This document shows, one piece after another, positions 7,909 through 19,893 of a stretch of DNA of 64,000 nucleotides. A program made the position numbers and the translations under genes. The notes beneath the pieces were generated by a model that searched no databases, was not told where the DNA came from, and saw only the letters and a program-made list of their open reading frames with translations. Location: positions 3,720,001 to 3,784,000 of the forward strand of contig NZ_CP019038.1 of the NCBI RefSeq assembly GCF_001941825.1, written 5' to 3'. This stretch comes from Massilia putida (GTDB taxonomy: Bacteria > Pseudomonadota > Gammaproteobacteria > Burkholderiales > Burkholderiaceae_D). Position 1 is the stretch's first letter, and the number at the start of each line of letters is the position of its first letter.

Positions 7909-10900
7909 ATGACAGAGGACCAACTGGAACACGAAGCCCTTGTATGGCTGCAAGACATCGGCTATACCCATCTCTACGGCCCGGACATCGCTCATGACGG
8001 TCCCCAGCCGGAACGCGTTGGCTATCAACAGGTTCAGTTGGCCTATCGTCTACGCGGAGCGATTCAGAAGCTTAACCCGAGCATTCCTGCCAATGCTCGG
8101 GAAGACGCGCTAAAACAGGTGCTCGACTTGAGCATTCCATCCTTGTTGTCCGCTAATCGGCATTTCCACAAGCTGCTGGTAGGCGGGGTGCCGGTCCAGT
8201 ACCAACTGGACGGCGAAACCAGGGGTGACTTCGTGCGTCTGATTGATTGGGCGAACCCTGAACGTAACGAGTGGCTGGCGGTGAACCAGTTTTCCATCAA
8301 AGGTCCGCACCATACCCGTCGACCCGACATCATCCTGTTCGTTAACGGTCTTCCTCTGGTGCTCATCGAGTTGAAGAACCCTGCCGACCAGAAGGCTGAC
8401 ATATGGAAGGCCTACGACCAGATACAAACGTACAAGGAGCAAATCTCGGATGTGTTCCAGTACAACGAAGTACTGGTTATCTCCGACGGCAGCGAAGCAC
8501 GCTTAGGTTCGTTGTCGGCCAGTAGTGAGCGCTTTATGGCTTGGCGCACCATTGATGGTGAGACGCTAGACCCGCTGGGCGAATTCAATGAGCTGCAGAC
8601 CTTGGTGCGTGGCGTGCTGGCACCAGCCTACCTCTTGGACTATCTGCGCTACTTCGTGCTGTTCGAGGACGATGGCCGCCTCGTCAAGAAGGTTGCAGGC
8701 TACCACCAGTTTCACGCGGTGCGCTCCGCAATCGGCCATGTAGTGACAGCCTCGCGACCTGGTGGTACCCGCAAAGGCGGCGTGGTTTGGCATACCCAGG
8801 GAAGCGGCAAGAGCATTACCATGACATGCTTTGCAGCTCGTGTAATGCAAGAGCCCTTGCTGGAAAATCCGACCATTGTTGTCATCACGGACCGCAACGA
8901 CCTGGATGGGCAGCTCTTTGGCGTGTTTAGCCTAGCTCAGGACCTATTGCGAGAGCAGCCAGTGCAGGTTAGCACTCGCCAGGACCTACGCGCCAAGCTG
9001 GCGAATCGCCCGTCAGGCGGCATCGTGTTTGCCACTATCCAGAAGTTCATGCCGGGAGAGGACGAGGATACATTCCCGGTACTTTCTGACCGACACAACA
9101 TTGTAGTGATTGCCGATGAGGCGCACCGAACTCAATACGGATTCGAGGCGAAGCTGAAAGGTAAACCCGGCCACGAAACGTATCAGGTCGGCTACGCTCA
9201 ACATTTGCGTGACGCGCTCCCTAATGCCACGTTTGTGGCGTTCACCGGTACCCCGGTCAGTAGCGAAGACCGCGATACCCGCGCGGTATTCGGCGACTAC
9301 ATCTCGGTCTACGACATGCAGCAGGCCAAGGAAGATGGCGCCACAGTAGCCATTTACTACGAGTCGCGCCTGGCTAAGCTGAAGCTGAAAGAGGAAGAGT
9401 TGCCGCACGTTGACGACGAAGTCGACGAGCTAGCTGAGGACGAAGAGGAAAGCACTCAGTCCAAGCTGAAAAGTCGCTGGGCTGCGCTCGAGAAGGTCGT
9501 CGGAGCAGGGCCTCGGGTCGCCAGCGTAGCAGCTGACTTAGTTGCACACTTTGAGGAACGCAGTAAGGCCCAGTCAGGTAAGGCCATGGTGGTGGCAATG
9601 AGCCGGGACATCTGCGTGCATCTGTACGACGAGATTGTGAAGCTTCGTCCTGAGTGGCATGACAAAGACCCTGAAAAGGGCGCCGTCAAGATTGTCATGA
9701 CCGGCTCGGCAAGCGATAAAGCCTTGCTGCGTCCACACATCTACAACGGCCAAGTAAAGAAGCGCCTTGAGAAGCGATTCAAAGACCCGACGGACCCGCT
9801 GCAGTTGGTCATCGTCCGGGATATGTGGCTCACCGGCTTCGATGCCCCTTGCGTCCACACGCTGTATGTAGATAAGCCAATGAAGGGCCATAACCTGATG
9901 CAGGCCATCGCCCGCGTGAATCGGGTGTTCAAGGATAAGCAAGGCGGCCTTGTTGTCGACTACATCGGCATCGGCAATGAATTGAAGGCCGCGATGAAGG
10001 AGTACACGCAGTCGAGCGGCCGCGGGAAGCCAACCGTGGATGCTCGCGAGGCCTACAGTGTGTTGATGGAGAAGATGGATGTCCTCAGGGGGATGCTACA
10101 TGACTTCGACTACAGCGACTTCCTGACGGCCGGACATAAGGCGTTAGCAGGTGCTGCCAACCATGTGCTCGGCATCAAGGACGGCAAGAAGCGCTTCGCA
10201 GACACCGCTTTGGCAATGAGTAAGGCGTTCACCTTGTGCTGCACCTTGGATGAGGCCAAGGAAGTACGCGAGGAAGTCGCGTTCCTCCAGGGCGTGAAAG
10301 TCATCCTGACCAAGAAGGACCTTACTGCCCAGAAGAAGACTGATGAGCAACGCGAGCACGCCATTCGTCAGATTATCAATTCTGCTGTCGTGTCTGAGAG
10401 TGTTGTGGACATCTTTGATGCGGTTGGGCTGGAAAAGCCGAACATAGGACTGCTGTCGGACGAATTCCTAGCGCAGGTCAAGAATCTGCCCGAAAGGAAC
10501 CTGGCGGTAGAGCTGCTGGAGCGTCTCTTAGAAGGTGAAATCAAGAGCCGCTTCGCCAGCAATCTGGTACAGGAGAAGAAGTTCTCTGAACTCCTTTCCA
10601 ACGTGGTGACTCGCTACCAAAATCGTTCGATTGAAACGGCTCAGGTCATGCAAGAGCTGGTTGAGATGGCAAAGAAGTTCCGCGATGCCGCCAACCGCGG
10701 GGAGCAGTTGGGCCTGACGGACGATGAAGTCAAATTCTACGACGCACTGGCTACGAACGAATCCGCTGTTCGCGAGTTGACCGATGAAACCCTAAAGAAG
10801 ATTGCGCACGAACTCACTGAGAATCTTCGGAAGAATATTACCGTAGACTGGTCGGCTCGGGAGAGCGTCCGAGCTACCTTGCGTCTCATGGTCAAACGAG

Positions 10901-10995
10901 TTTTGCGAAAGTACAAGTATCCCCCGGACCAGCAGGAGCTGGCGGTAGAGCTGGTGTTGAAACAGGCGGAGGCGCTAGGCGCCGATTGGTCTTAA
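7909..10995 (+). CDS. hsdR: Type I restriction enzyme, endonuclease/translocase subunit
   Basis: The 1028-residue protein has an N-terminal PD-(D/E)XK nuclease (RRPDIILF with Asp140, then IELK with Glu154 and Lys156), followed by SF2 helicase motor motifs: Walker A HTQGSGKS at 295-302, DEAH box at 403-406, AFTGTP, and the arginine-finger motif [12 protein letters not shown]. The C-terminal region is helical, as expected for HsdM docking. It begins eight bases after hsdS. All catalytic motifs look intact, so the system is probably active. Confidence 0.96.
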   Translation: MTEDQLEHEALVWLQDIGYTHLYGPDIAHDGPQPERVGYQQVQLAYRLRGAIQKLNPSIPANAREDALKQVLDLSIPSLLSANRHFHKLLVGGVPVQYQLDGETRGDFVRLIDWANPERNEWLAVNQFSIKGPHHTRRPDIILFVNGLPLVLIELKNPADQKADIWKAYDQIQTYKEQISDVFQYNEVLVISDGSEARLGSLSASSERFMAWRTIDGETLDPLGEFNELQTLVRGVLAPAYLLDYLRYFVLFEDDGRLVKKVAGYHQFHAVRSAIGHVVTASRPGGTRKGGVVWHTQGSGKSITMTCFAARVMQEPLLENPTIVVITDRNDLDGQLFGVFSLAQDLLREQPVQVSTRQDLRAKLANRPSGGIVFATIQKFMPGEDEDTFPVLSDRHNIVVIADEAHRTQYGFEAKLKGKPGHETYQVGYAQHLRDALPNATFVAFTGTPVSSEDRDTRAVFGDYISVYDMQQAKEDGATVAIYYESRLAKLKLKEEELPHVDDEVDELAEDEEESTQSKLKSRWAALEKVVGAGPRVASVAADLVAHFEERSKAQSGKAMVVAMSRDICVHLYDEIVKLRPEWHDKDPEKGAVKIVMTGSASDKALLRPHIYNGQVKKRLEKRFKDPTDPLQLVIVRDMWLTGFDAPCVHTLYVDKPMKGHNLMQAIARVNRVFKDKQGGLVVDYIGIGNELKAAMKEYTQSSGRGKPTVDAREAYSVLMEKMDVLRGMLHDFDYSDFLTAGHKALAGAANHVLGIKDGKKRFADTALAMSKAFTLCCTLDEAKEVREEVAFLQGVKVILTKKDLTAQKKTDEQREHAIRQIINSAVVSESVVDIFDAVGLEKPNIGLLSDEFLAQVKNLPERNLAVELLERLLEGEIKSRFASNLVQEKKFSELLSNVVTRYQNRSIETAQVMQELVEMAKKFRDAANRGEQLGLTDDEVKFYDALATNESAVRELTDETLKKIAHELTENLRKNITVDWSARESVRATLRLMVKRVLRKYKYPPDQQELAVELVLKQAEALGADWS

Positions 10996-11035
10996 TCCAG
11001 CTAGAGCAGCTTACTTAAGCGCGCAGATAATAAAA

Positions 11036-11608
11036 ATGGAGTATGGTTTGGAAGAGCATGAATATGAAATTTATAGCCCTGTAATTCCAAGCGGTGGCTC
11101 CGCGCGCGATTTCTTTCTTCCTGAATCAGATAGCGAACTAAGTGACCAGCTTGCCATAATTGTTGACGGTGAGGGCCCGGTTTTAAAGTCTATTGTCATG
11201 GAACGGCTTGCCAAAGCATGGGGGCTAGGTAGGTTTGACAAAAAAATTGAAGCCCGGCTTAGCAGCTTGTTTCCTGATTCCATCAGCGCGAATGGTGCTG
11301 AAGAAGATTTCGTTTGGCATGAGGCACGTATTGGCCCCAAGACGTATCACTTTCGGGGCGCATGCTTCTACCCTAGCTCTAGACGTAAGGTGCAGGAAGT
11401 GTGCTTAGAAGAACTCGGCAATGTCGCGCTTTACGTTTTGGAAAGCGTAGAGGAATTGAATGTGGAGGAGTTGACACGTCGAGTCTGCCGAATTATCGGA
11501 ACTAGCTCCAGTGACCTCGCGCGTGAGCGTATTAACCGAGCGTTGAGGATTGACTTCATACGGAATGACATCCATATCGATGGCGATACGATAAAGCTAT
11601 CTAAATAA
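11036..11608 (+). CDS. Stand-alone DUF3320-like protein
   Basis: The 190-residue protein resembles the DUF3320 domain normally found at the C-terminus of large DNA2/UPF1-type helicases: an EGPV..ERLAKAWGLGRFDKKIE segment at about 48-75, a linker with FVWHE, an R.VQEVCLEELGNVAL segment and a second ELTRRVCRIIG..S.DLARERINRAL unit. The two repeats look like paired winged-helix folds. It lies 40 nt after hsdR in the same direction and ends seven nt before the integrase remnant. The large helicase partner is absent, so it is either a broken remnant or a small accessory of the restriction system. Family assignment is from remembered pattern. Confidence 0.6.
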   Translation: MEYGLEEHEYEIYSPVIPSGGSARDFFLPESDSELSDQLAIIVDGEGPVLKSIVMERLAKAWGLGRFDKKIEARLSSLFPDSISANGAEEDFVWHEARIGPKTYHFRGACFYPSSRRKVQEVCLEELGNVALYVLESVEELNVEELTRRVCRIIGTSSSDLARERINRALRIDFIRNDIHIDGDTIKLSK

Positions 11609-11614
11609 TGCTTG

Positions 11615-11826
11615 TCAATTTGGTGCGCCTCGCAAAAGAGTACAAACACCTTCAATGGGCGCAGGACTTGTTCAATCGTAGCGCTCGCCCGATTGCGTGC
11701 CCGGAATTCGGTGAGAGTAAAGACCGGCGGGTCAAACAGCGGCATCCCAGTGCGCCGGGCGACCAGCAATGAGAAACGCTCGCCTGATTCGAAAACGATG
11801 TTCTTGACAGCGTAGCTCTCAGCCAT
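11615..11826 (-). pseudogene. Integrase 5' fragment (first 71 codons only)
   Basis: Translation from the ATG at 11826 reads AESYAVKNIVFESGERF and continues in parallel with the intact integrase at 2452 up to FCEAHQID, after which similarity stops and the frame runs into antisense of the DUF3320-like gene. Several substitutions separate the copies, for example F/P at residue 19, so it is an older diverged relative rather than a recent duplicate. All catalytic residues are missing. Confidence 0.85.
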
Positions 11827-11894
11827 TTATTTACGTTTTCAAAAGTGCCTCATTCACCTCACAATACATTACACAAGAAAAAATGTACATAAGA

Positions 11895-11929
11895 AAAAAG
11901 CCCGTAAGCACGGGGCTCACGGGCTTTTT
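11895..11929 (-). terminator. Rho-independent terminator of ssb
   Basis: AAAAAGCCCGT (11895-11905) pairs with ACGGGCTTTTT (11919-11929), with further pairing inside the loop. On the ssb strand the stem is followed by a T-run. It lies within the repeated attachment segment. Confidence 0.85.
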
Positions 11930-11954
11930 AGTTACATCGTCCTAAAAGTACTCG

Positions 11955-12455
11955 TTAGAACGGGATATCGTCATCCATGTCCGAGAAGTTCGGTGCCGGT
12001 TTCGGCTGCGGACGTGCGGCCGGTGCCGGCGGGGCCTGGCGCGGGGCCGGGCGGCTCGGCGGGGCGTCGTAGCCGCCCATGTCGTCGCCGCCACCGTAGC
12101 TGTCGCCGCCGCCCATGCCCTGGCGTCCGCCCAGCATCTGCATGTTTTCAGCGATGATGTCGGTGGCGTAGCGCTCGATGCCGTCCTTGTCGGTATATTT
12201 GCGGGTCTGCAGGCGGCCTTCCACGTAGACCGACGAACCTTTTTTCAGGTACTGGCCGACGATTTCGGCCAGGCGGCCGAAGAACGAAATGCGGTGCCAC
12301 TCGGTCAGCTCTTTCTGCTCGCCGGTGTTGCGGTCCTTCGATTTGTAGGACGTGGCCACGGCGATGTTCGCGATGGCGTCGCCGCTCGGCATGTAGCGGA
12401 TTTCCGGATCGCGGCCGAGGTTGCCCACGATGATGACCTTGTTAACTGATGCCAT
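11955..12455 (-). CDS. ssb: Single-stranded DNA-binding protein
   Basis: The 166-residue protein has the OB-fold at residues 1-110 ([57 protein letters not shown]), a Gly/Pro/Ala-rich flexible linker and the acidic C-terminal tip DMDDDIPF that docks replication and repair partners. It coats single-stranded DNA in replication, recombination and SOS repair. It is divergent from uvrA, as in many proteobacteria. A GGAGC-like ribosome site precedes the start. The island is integrated immediately downstream without touching the coding region. Confidence 0.98.
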   Translation of the reverse strand: MASVNKVIIVGNLGRDPEIRYMPSGDAIANIAVATSYKSKDRNTGEQKELTEWHRISFFGRLAEIVGQYLKKGSSVYVEGRLQTRKYTDKDGIERYATDIIAENMQMLGGRQGMGGGDSYGGGDDMGGYDAPPSRPAPRQAPPAPAARPQPKPAPNFSDMDDDIPF

Positions 12456-12934
12456 TTTGTAAAGCTCCTTTGGATGGTCCCCGACTCTGCGTGATGACTA
12501 GGCGTCGGGGAAACTATGGGAATTGCGTCCGCTATTATGCCTGTTTGGCTGGCTTCGCAGGCAAATTTTTGAGCAATTTTCAGGGTGGCGGACACCGTGT
12601 TTTGCTACCTGTGCTCAGACCACGTAAATGGGGGCGAAGTGCCCAAATTGGAAGAGATACGCATCAATCCAACCGGTGAAAAATTTTTTGGCTTTCTGGT
12701 GAGTCTGTCATTGAATTGGCCCGTACCCGGACCACATACCGACCACACAGTTGTCCTCGCACAGCAGGTCTTGACAGGTCGTCATATCATGCTGCTAACC
12801 CTTGCGCACTTTTTCGCGGTCCGGCATACCACTGTAAATAAAAACAGTTAAACTAGTGCGCTTTCCCGTTCGGCCCGCTCACCTGTGCCATTCGTGCGCC
12901 GGCCCCGCAACCATTCGAAAGCCTTCAAACAACA
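12456..12934. other. Divergent promoter region between ssb and uvrA
   Basis: No gene is evident. It holds the LexA box at 12832-12847 and a TTGACA hexamer at 12771-12776 in the uvrA direction with only a weak -10 match (GCTAAC) 17 bases later. Confidence 0.7.
12832..12847. promoter_or_regulatory. LexA (SOS) box upstream of uvrA
   Basis: CTGTAAATAAAAACAG fits CTGT-N8-ACAG exactly. It lies 88 bases before the uvrA start, as expected for an SOS-regulated excision-repair gene, and could also influence ssb. Confidence 0.85.
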
Positions 12935-15784
<2,850 letters not shown>

Positions 15785-15866
15785 CCGTCGCCCCCGCGCA
15801 AGCGGGGCCCATGCTGAGCAAGCGGGCCCGCGGCGCCAAGCCGGCACTACGCTACTTCAGCATGGG
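15785..15866. repeat. Dispersed repeat, CCGTCGCCCCCGCG...CAGCATGGG type
   Basis: CCCATGCTGAG (15807-15817) and TTCAGCATGGG (15856-15866) form an imperfect inverted repeat. A related, inverted-orientation copy lies at 51160-51262. This is probably a non-coding interspersed repeat filling the gap after uvrA. Confidence 0.5.
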
Positions 15867-15870
15867 GGAA

Positions 15871-15897
15871 GTCGTTTCCGGCAGTGCCGGAAACGAC
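15871..15897. terminator. Perfect hairpin between convergent uvrA and cyanophycinase genes
   Basis: GTCGTTTCCGGCA and TGCCGGAAACGAC are exact 13-base complements separated by one base. It lies between two convergent genes and could stop transcription in both directions, although no strong T-run is present. Confidence 0.6.
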
Positions 15898-15904
15898 GGT
15901 CTTG

Positions 15905-17116
15905 CTACTCCACCGTATAAAACGGCTGGTGCACCCGCACCGCCCGCACATCCATCCTGATCCGGTAGATCGAATACGCATCCTCGCGGTTCGTGACGTA
16001 CTCCCCGCTGTCCGGCATGCGCGTGAACGTGAATTCGAACCCGTGGTCCGGAGACTGGCTGTCCGGCCCTTCGAACGCCACGCCGACGGCGCGCTCCAGA
16101 TCGCTGTCCGCCAGCTTCTCGAGCAGGTCCGCGACCGCCGTGTTGCCGAGGATGTCGGTATAGAAGATCGGCGCGCGGTGCTCGACGTACTTCCTGTCCA
16201 CGGGCTCCTTGCCTGGCCCCGGCACATAGGTGCGCGTGGCCAGGTTGAACCGGTCGCCGCTGTCCAGGTAGCTGATGCGCGCGTTTGAAAGATTAAACCC
16301 CGGCTTAGCCTTGTCGGTGCTGGCATCGAGCAGGTCGAGCACGAGCGCGCCCCGATAACCGATCACCGTGACATCGCGCCCCGGCCCCACGACGGCGGCC
16401 GTGTTCTCGTCGATCCCCAGTCCCAGCGTATAACCCTTGGCCAGCATCGCGGGCAGCATGCGCCCGAAGCGTCCGCGCGCGAGCAGGTGCTGGTCGACGA
16501 AGACGTCCGTGCCGATGAAGCCGAGGCCCGGCGCGATGTCCTTGCCGTCCACCACGCCGTTCTTCAGCACCGGCATCACGTCCAGCGGCGGGTCGTAGAA
16601 CATCGTGCTGCTCATGATGGCGGCGCCGGCGCTCGTGCCCGCGATGACGCCGCCGCGCCGGTACAGCGCCCACAGCGCGTCCAGCACGGCCGTGTTGCTG
16701 CCGTCGGCGCGCCGCAGAGCACCCGTGATGCGGGCTTGGTCCCCGCCCGTGAAGAACGCGCCGCCGGCCTTGCGCACGGCATCGGCCAGGGCCGGATCGT
16801 CGGCAGCTTTACGCGCGCCAAGCCCGGCCAGCCGCGGCGCGACCGGCACGACGAAGGCCCTGGCGCCGTAACGGTTCAACGCATCCACGGTGAGCTGCGC
16901 CTCCTTCGCGGGATTCTCGGCGGCGGTCGGCAGCACGGCGATGCGCGCGCCCTTCCCGCCCGCCAGCGCGACGATCCTCTCCCACACCTCGGCATTGTTC
17001 GCACGCAGGCCGCCGCCGATGATGACCAGGGAACCCTTGGGGCCGGTCACCGCCGCGGCGGCGGCCCATGCGCCGACGCCCGCAAGCGCCAGCACAACGC
17101 ACAAGCGCTTCAACAT
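15905..17116 (-). CDS. cphE: Exported cyanophycinase (peptidase family S51)
   Basis: The 403-residue protein has an N-terminal signal segment (residues 1-22, hydrophobic Ala/Val/Leu) and the S51 core. The core includes GGDQ at 124-127 and the nucleophile elbow GTSAGA with Ser162, as in cyanophycinases that cut multi-L-arginyl-poly-L-aspartate into beta-Asp-Arg dipeptides. The signal peptide points to a CphE-type secreted enzyme acting on external polymer rather than a CphB storage enzyme. It starts one base after the TonB receptor stop in the same operon as an RpiR regulator. The symbol is by family; other S51 substrates cannot be excluded. Confidence 0.82.
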   Translation of the reverse strand: MLKRLCVVLALAGVGAWAAAAAVTGPKGSLVIIGGGLRANNAEVWERIVALAGGKGARIAVLPTAAENPAKEAQLTVDALNRYGARAFVVPVAPRLAGLGARKAADDPALADAVRKAGGAFFTGGDQARITGALRRADGSNTAVLDALWALYRRGGVIAGTSAGAAIMSSTMFYDPPLDVMPVLKNGVVDGKDIAPGLGFIGTDVFVDQHLLARGRFGRMLPAMLAKGYTLGLGIDENTAAVVGPGRDVTVIGYRGALVLDLLDASTDKAKPGFNLSNARISYLDSGDRFNLATRTYVPGPGKEPVDRKYVEHRAPIFYTDILGNTAVADLLEKLADSDLERAVGVAFEGPDSQSPDHGFEFTFTRMPDSGEYVTNREDAYSIYRIRMDVRAVRVHQPFYTVE

Positions 17117-17117
17117 A

Positions 17118-19859
17118 TCAGCGGAACGAGTAGTTCGCGCTCACGAACGCGCTGCGGCCGCGCGGGTCGGTGTAGCTCGGGTCGTACCCGGCCAGGAAAA
17201 AATAGGCCTGGTTCGAGAACGGCGGATCGGCGTTGAACAGGTTCAGCACGCCGGCGCGCACCTTCAGCTGCTTGCTGACCGTCCAGCTGCCCGTCAGGTC
17301 CCACAGCGAATAGTATTTCACGTGGTTCGGCGGGAGGAGCTTGTCCGTGTACGGGTCGTAGGTCGTGTTCTGGTCCGTGTAGCCGGTCGAGTACTGGTTC
17401 GCCAGGGTCAGCGCGAGGGGGCCGTTGTCCCATTCGACGTTCACGCGGTGGCGCCACTTCTGGATCACCTGGTCGTTCAGGAACACGCCCAGATTGCTGC
17501 GGAACGGCTCCGCCGGACCGAACTGGCGGTCGTAGTGCAGGATCAGCGTGCCGGACAGGTTGACGCCGAAGCGGCCCCACGCTCCGCGCTCGGTACTCCA
17601 GTCGGCGCCGATGTCGAAGCCCGACGTCTTCAGCTTGCCCTGGTTTTCCTTCATCAGGAGGATGTTGGAGATGAAGCCGTCATCGTCGCGCTGGATGTAC
17701 TTGCCGTTGTACGCCGCCGGGTTTTCGATGATGACCTGTTCGCCCAGGGTGCTGATCACGTCGCGCTTCTCGATGTTCCAGTAGTCGATCGAGAGGCTCG
17801 TGCGCTTGACCGGCTCGAACACGACACCCAGGGTGAACTGGCGCGATTTCTCCGGCTTGAGGTTCGGGTTCGAGCGGCGTTCGACGTCCCACTGGTCGGT
17901 ACACGTGTCGATGCTGCCTTCCTGCTTCACGCACTGCGGGTCGGTCAGGATGCCGGCCGTCGTGCCGAAGATCGTCGGGCGCTTCAGGTCCGACAGCGAC
18001 GGCGCGCGGAAGCCCGTGCCGGCCGACGCGCGCAGCAGCAGCGATTGCACCGGCTGCCAGCGCAGGCCGATCTTCGGATTGGTCGTGTTGCCCACTTCGC
18101 TGTAATGGTCCCAGCGCAGCGCGAACTGCATCTCGAGTTCCTTGGTGAACGGCGCGACCACCTCCGTGAACACGGACGCCACCTTGCGTGTGTTGTCCGC
18201 GGTCTCGACGTCGGCCAGCTGGCCGGCCGGGATCGTGCTGTCGCGGTCACCGGCGATGTTGTTCGACTTGAGCAGTTCCGACGGCGTGAACGTCTGGTGC
18301 TCGTGCCGCAGCTCGCCGCCGACCGCGAGCGCCAGGTCGCCGCCGGCCAACGCCATCAGGGAACGCGACATCTTGCCGTCGAGCGAAGTGGACACGCCTT
18401 TCGCCTTTCTCGCCTCGTCGTTGATCTTGATGCCGTTGATGAGGTCCAGGCCGGCCTGGGACGACGGCGCGAACGGATTGATCGTCCCCGCGCGCACGCC
18501 GGCTTCGAACTTGTCGTACAGGACGTAGCCGTTCACGTATTTGTCGACGGCCTTGTTCTCGGCGCGCCCCAGGGCGACGTCGTAGTCCCAGCCCGCGAGC
18601 GTGCCGGTTGCGCCCAGCAGCAGACGCTGTCCGCTGCTCGTCACTTCGTTGCTGCGGTTGCCCGCTTCCGCCATGCGGTAGCGGATGCCGCTGAACGTGG
18701 CGGGCAGGCCAGGAGCCGACAACGCCGTGCGATACGCGCCCGGCAGGATGCTCACCGGCAGACCACGGATGCGGACGGGATTCGGCGACAGCACGTACTT
18801 CGACTTCGCCTCGGCCTGCATGAGCTCCGCGAACAGCTGGTTGTCGGCGTCGAGCTGGAACGTGGCGCGGCCGATGAAGCCGATCTTGCGCGAATCCGGA
18901 TAGATCTCGGTGTCTTCCATGTAGTCGTAGCTGCAGCCCGCCGCGCCACCCGGTCCCTTTTGGGCATAGACGGTGGCGGGCGGATTGCACTTCGGCGAAC
19001 TCGGATTGATCCGGCTGGACGTACTGCCGGCCGGCAGCAGGCCCGCCGCGATCAGCGCCGCCCGCTGCGCGCCCGAGACGTCGAAGTTGGCGGGGAACGT
19101 GTTGCTCGACATCTGCGCCGGCAGGGTCGTCGCGAGCGGGCGCTCCGCGATGAACCGGCGCTGGCCCGAGCGCAGGCGGTCGAGCTGCTGCACGTCGAGC
19201 ACGCCGAACACATTGAAACGGTCGGTGTTCAGGTCGCCCGTGCCGCCGCTGAGGCTCAGCGTGCGCTTGCCCGCGCCGCCCTGCTGCGTGCCCGCGCCTG
19301 ACGCAGCCAGGTCGATGCCCGTGTAATCCTTGCGGGTGATGAAGTTGATCACGCCGCCGATGGCATCCGTGCCGTAGATCGCCGACGCGCCGTCCTTCAG
19401 CACCTCGACGCGCTGGATCGCGCCGGCCGGGATGTTATTCAGGTCGACGCCCGAGTTGTCGCCCGGGGACGCGAAGTTGGCAAGGCGCCGGCCGTTCAGC
19501 AGCACCAGCGTGGACGACACGCCGAGGCCGCGCAGGTTGGCGCCGTTCAGGCCGCGCTGGCCGGACGTGCTGTCCGAGATGCTGGGCCCGTCCGTCAGCG
19601 GCGCCGTGTTCGCGCTGATGTTCCTGACCAGTTCCGCGGCCGTCGTGGCGCCCATCTTCTCGATGTCCTCGCGCGAGATCAGTTGCACGGGCAGCGCGGT
19701 CTCGGTGTCGATGCGCTTGATCGACGAACCGGTGATTTCCACGCGGTGCATCTTGGGTTCGTCCGCCTGCGCCTGCGCGCTGGCCTGCTGCGCCGTCAGG
19801 GCAGCGATGGCCGCCGCGATGACAGTCGGTTGCAAGGCTCTCGAGAAATGCTTGGTCAT
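17118..19859 (-). CDS. TonB-dependent outer-membrane receptor, likely for cyanophycin-derived peptides
   Basis: The start at 19859 (MTKHFSRALQ) has GAGGGAG upstream; a longer frame would overlap the regulator gene. The 913-residue product has a signal peptide ending near QASAQA, a plug domain (ITGSSIKRIDTETALPVQLISREDIEKMGATTAAELVRNI...LRGLGVSSTLVLLNGRRLA) and a long beta-barrel ending in aromatic F-R (SANYSFR). It lies between rpiR and the cyanophycinase gene with 34- and 1-base gaps, so import of the enzyme's products across the outer membrane is inferred. Confidence 0.9.
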   Translation of the reverse strand: MTKHFSRALQPTVIAAAIAALTAQQASAQAQADEPKMHRVEITGSSIKRIDTETALPVQLISREDIEKMGATTAAELVRNISANTAPLTDGPSISDSTSGQRGLNGANLRGLGVSSTLVLLNGRRLANFASPGDNSGVDLNNIPAGAIQRVEVLKDGASAIYGTDAIGGVINFITRKDYTGIDLAASGAGTQQGGAGKRTLSLSGGTGDLNTDRFNVFGVLDVQQLDRLRSGQRRFIAERPLATTLPAQMSSNTFPANFDVSGAQRAALIAAGLLPAGSTSSRINPSSPKCNPPATVYAQKGPGGAAGCSYDYMEDTEIYPDSRKIGFIGRATFQLDADNQLFAELMQAEAKSKYVLSPNPVRIRGLPVSILPGAYRTALSAPGLPATFSGIRYRMAEAGNRSNEVTSSGQRLLLGATGTLAGWDYDVALGRAENKAVDKYVNGYVLYDKFEAGVRAGTINPFAPSSQAGLDLINGIKINDEARKAKGVSTSLDGKMSRSLMALAGGDLALAVGGELRHEHQTFTPSELLKSNNIAGDRDSTIPAGQLADVETADNTRKVASVFTEVVAPFTKELEMQFALRWDHYSEVGNTTNPKIGLRWQPVQSLLLRASAGTGFRAPSLSDLKRPTIFGTTAGILTDPQCVKQEGSIDTCTDQWDVERRSNPNLKPEKSRQFTLGVVFEPVKRTSLSIDYWNIEKRDVISTLGEQVIIENPAAYNGKYIQRDDDGFISNILLMKENQGKLKTSGFDIGADWSTERGAWGRFGVNLSGTLILHYDRQFGPAEPFRSNLGVFLNDQVIQKWRHRVNVEWDNGPLALTLANQYSTGYTDQNTTYDPYTDKLLPPNHVKYYSLWDLTGSWTVSKQLKVRAGVLNLFNADPPFSNQAYFFLAGYDPSYTDPRGRSAFVSANYSFR

Positions 19860-19893
19860 GCAGTACTCCCTCTCTTGGTGTCTGGGTGGTGAC

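Larger units (their letters stand above)
1..11942. mobile_element. Genomic island(s) integrated at the ssb terminator; left end outside window
   Basis: The region runs from the left edge to the ssb terminator. It holds two tyrosine recombinase genes, a type I restriction-modification system and accessory genes, and is visibly less GC-rich than the DNA after 11,942. A segment containing an integrase 5' end plus the ssb-type terminator occurs at 2241-2568 and again at 11615-11942. This suggests two related elements in tandem, each bounded on its right by an attachment site derived from the ssb terminator: an outer one (left of 2568) with intact integrases and an inner one (2569-11942) with a truncated integrase. 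The far-left attachment site is not visible, so overall size is unknown. Confidence 0.75.
11615..11942. repeat. Right copy of the integrase-5'/terminator segment (junction with ssb)
   Basis: This is the direct repeat of 2241-2568. Similarity ends after TTACATCGTCC, 12 bases before the ssb stop codon on the chromosome side. This is the likely right-hand attachment site of the island. Confidence 0.75.

Noticed and set aside
11431..11826. The integrase remnant read as a complete 131-aa gene
   Set aside because: Only the first 71 codons match the integrase. The rest is antisense to the DUF3320-like gene, so it is a truncated pseudogene.
16890..19301. Open frame of 803 codons antisense to the TonB receptor
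   Set aside because: Arg/Ala-rich shadow of the receptor gene; no ribosome site or recognisable motif.
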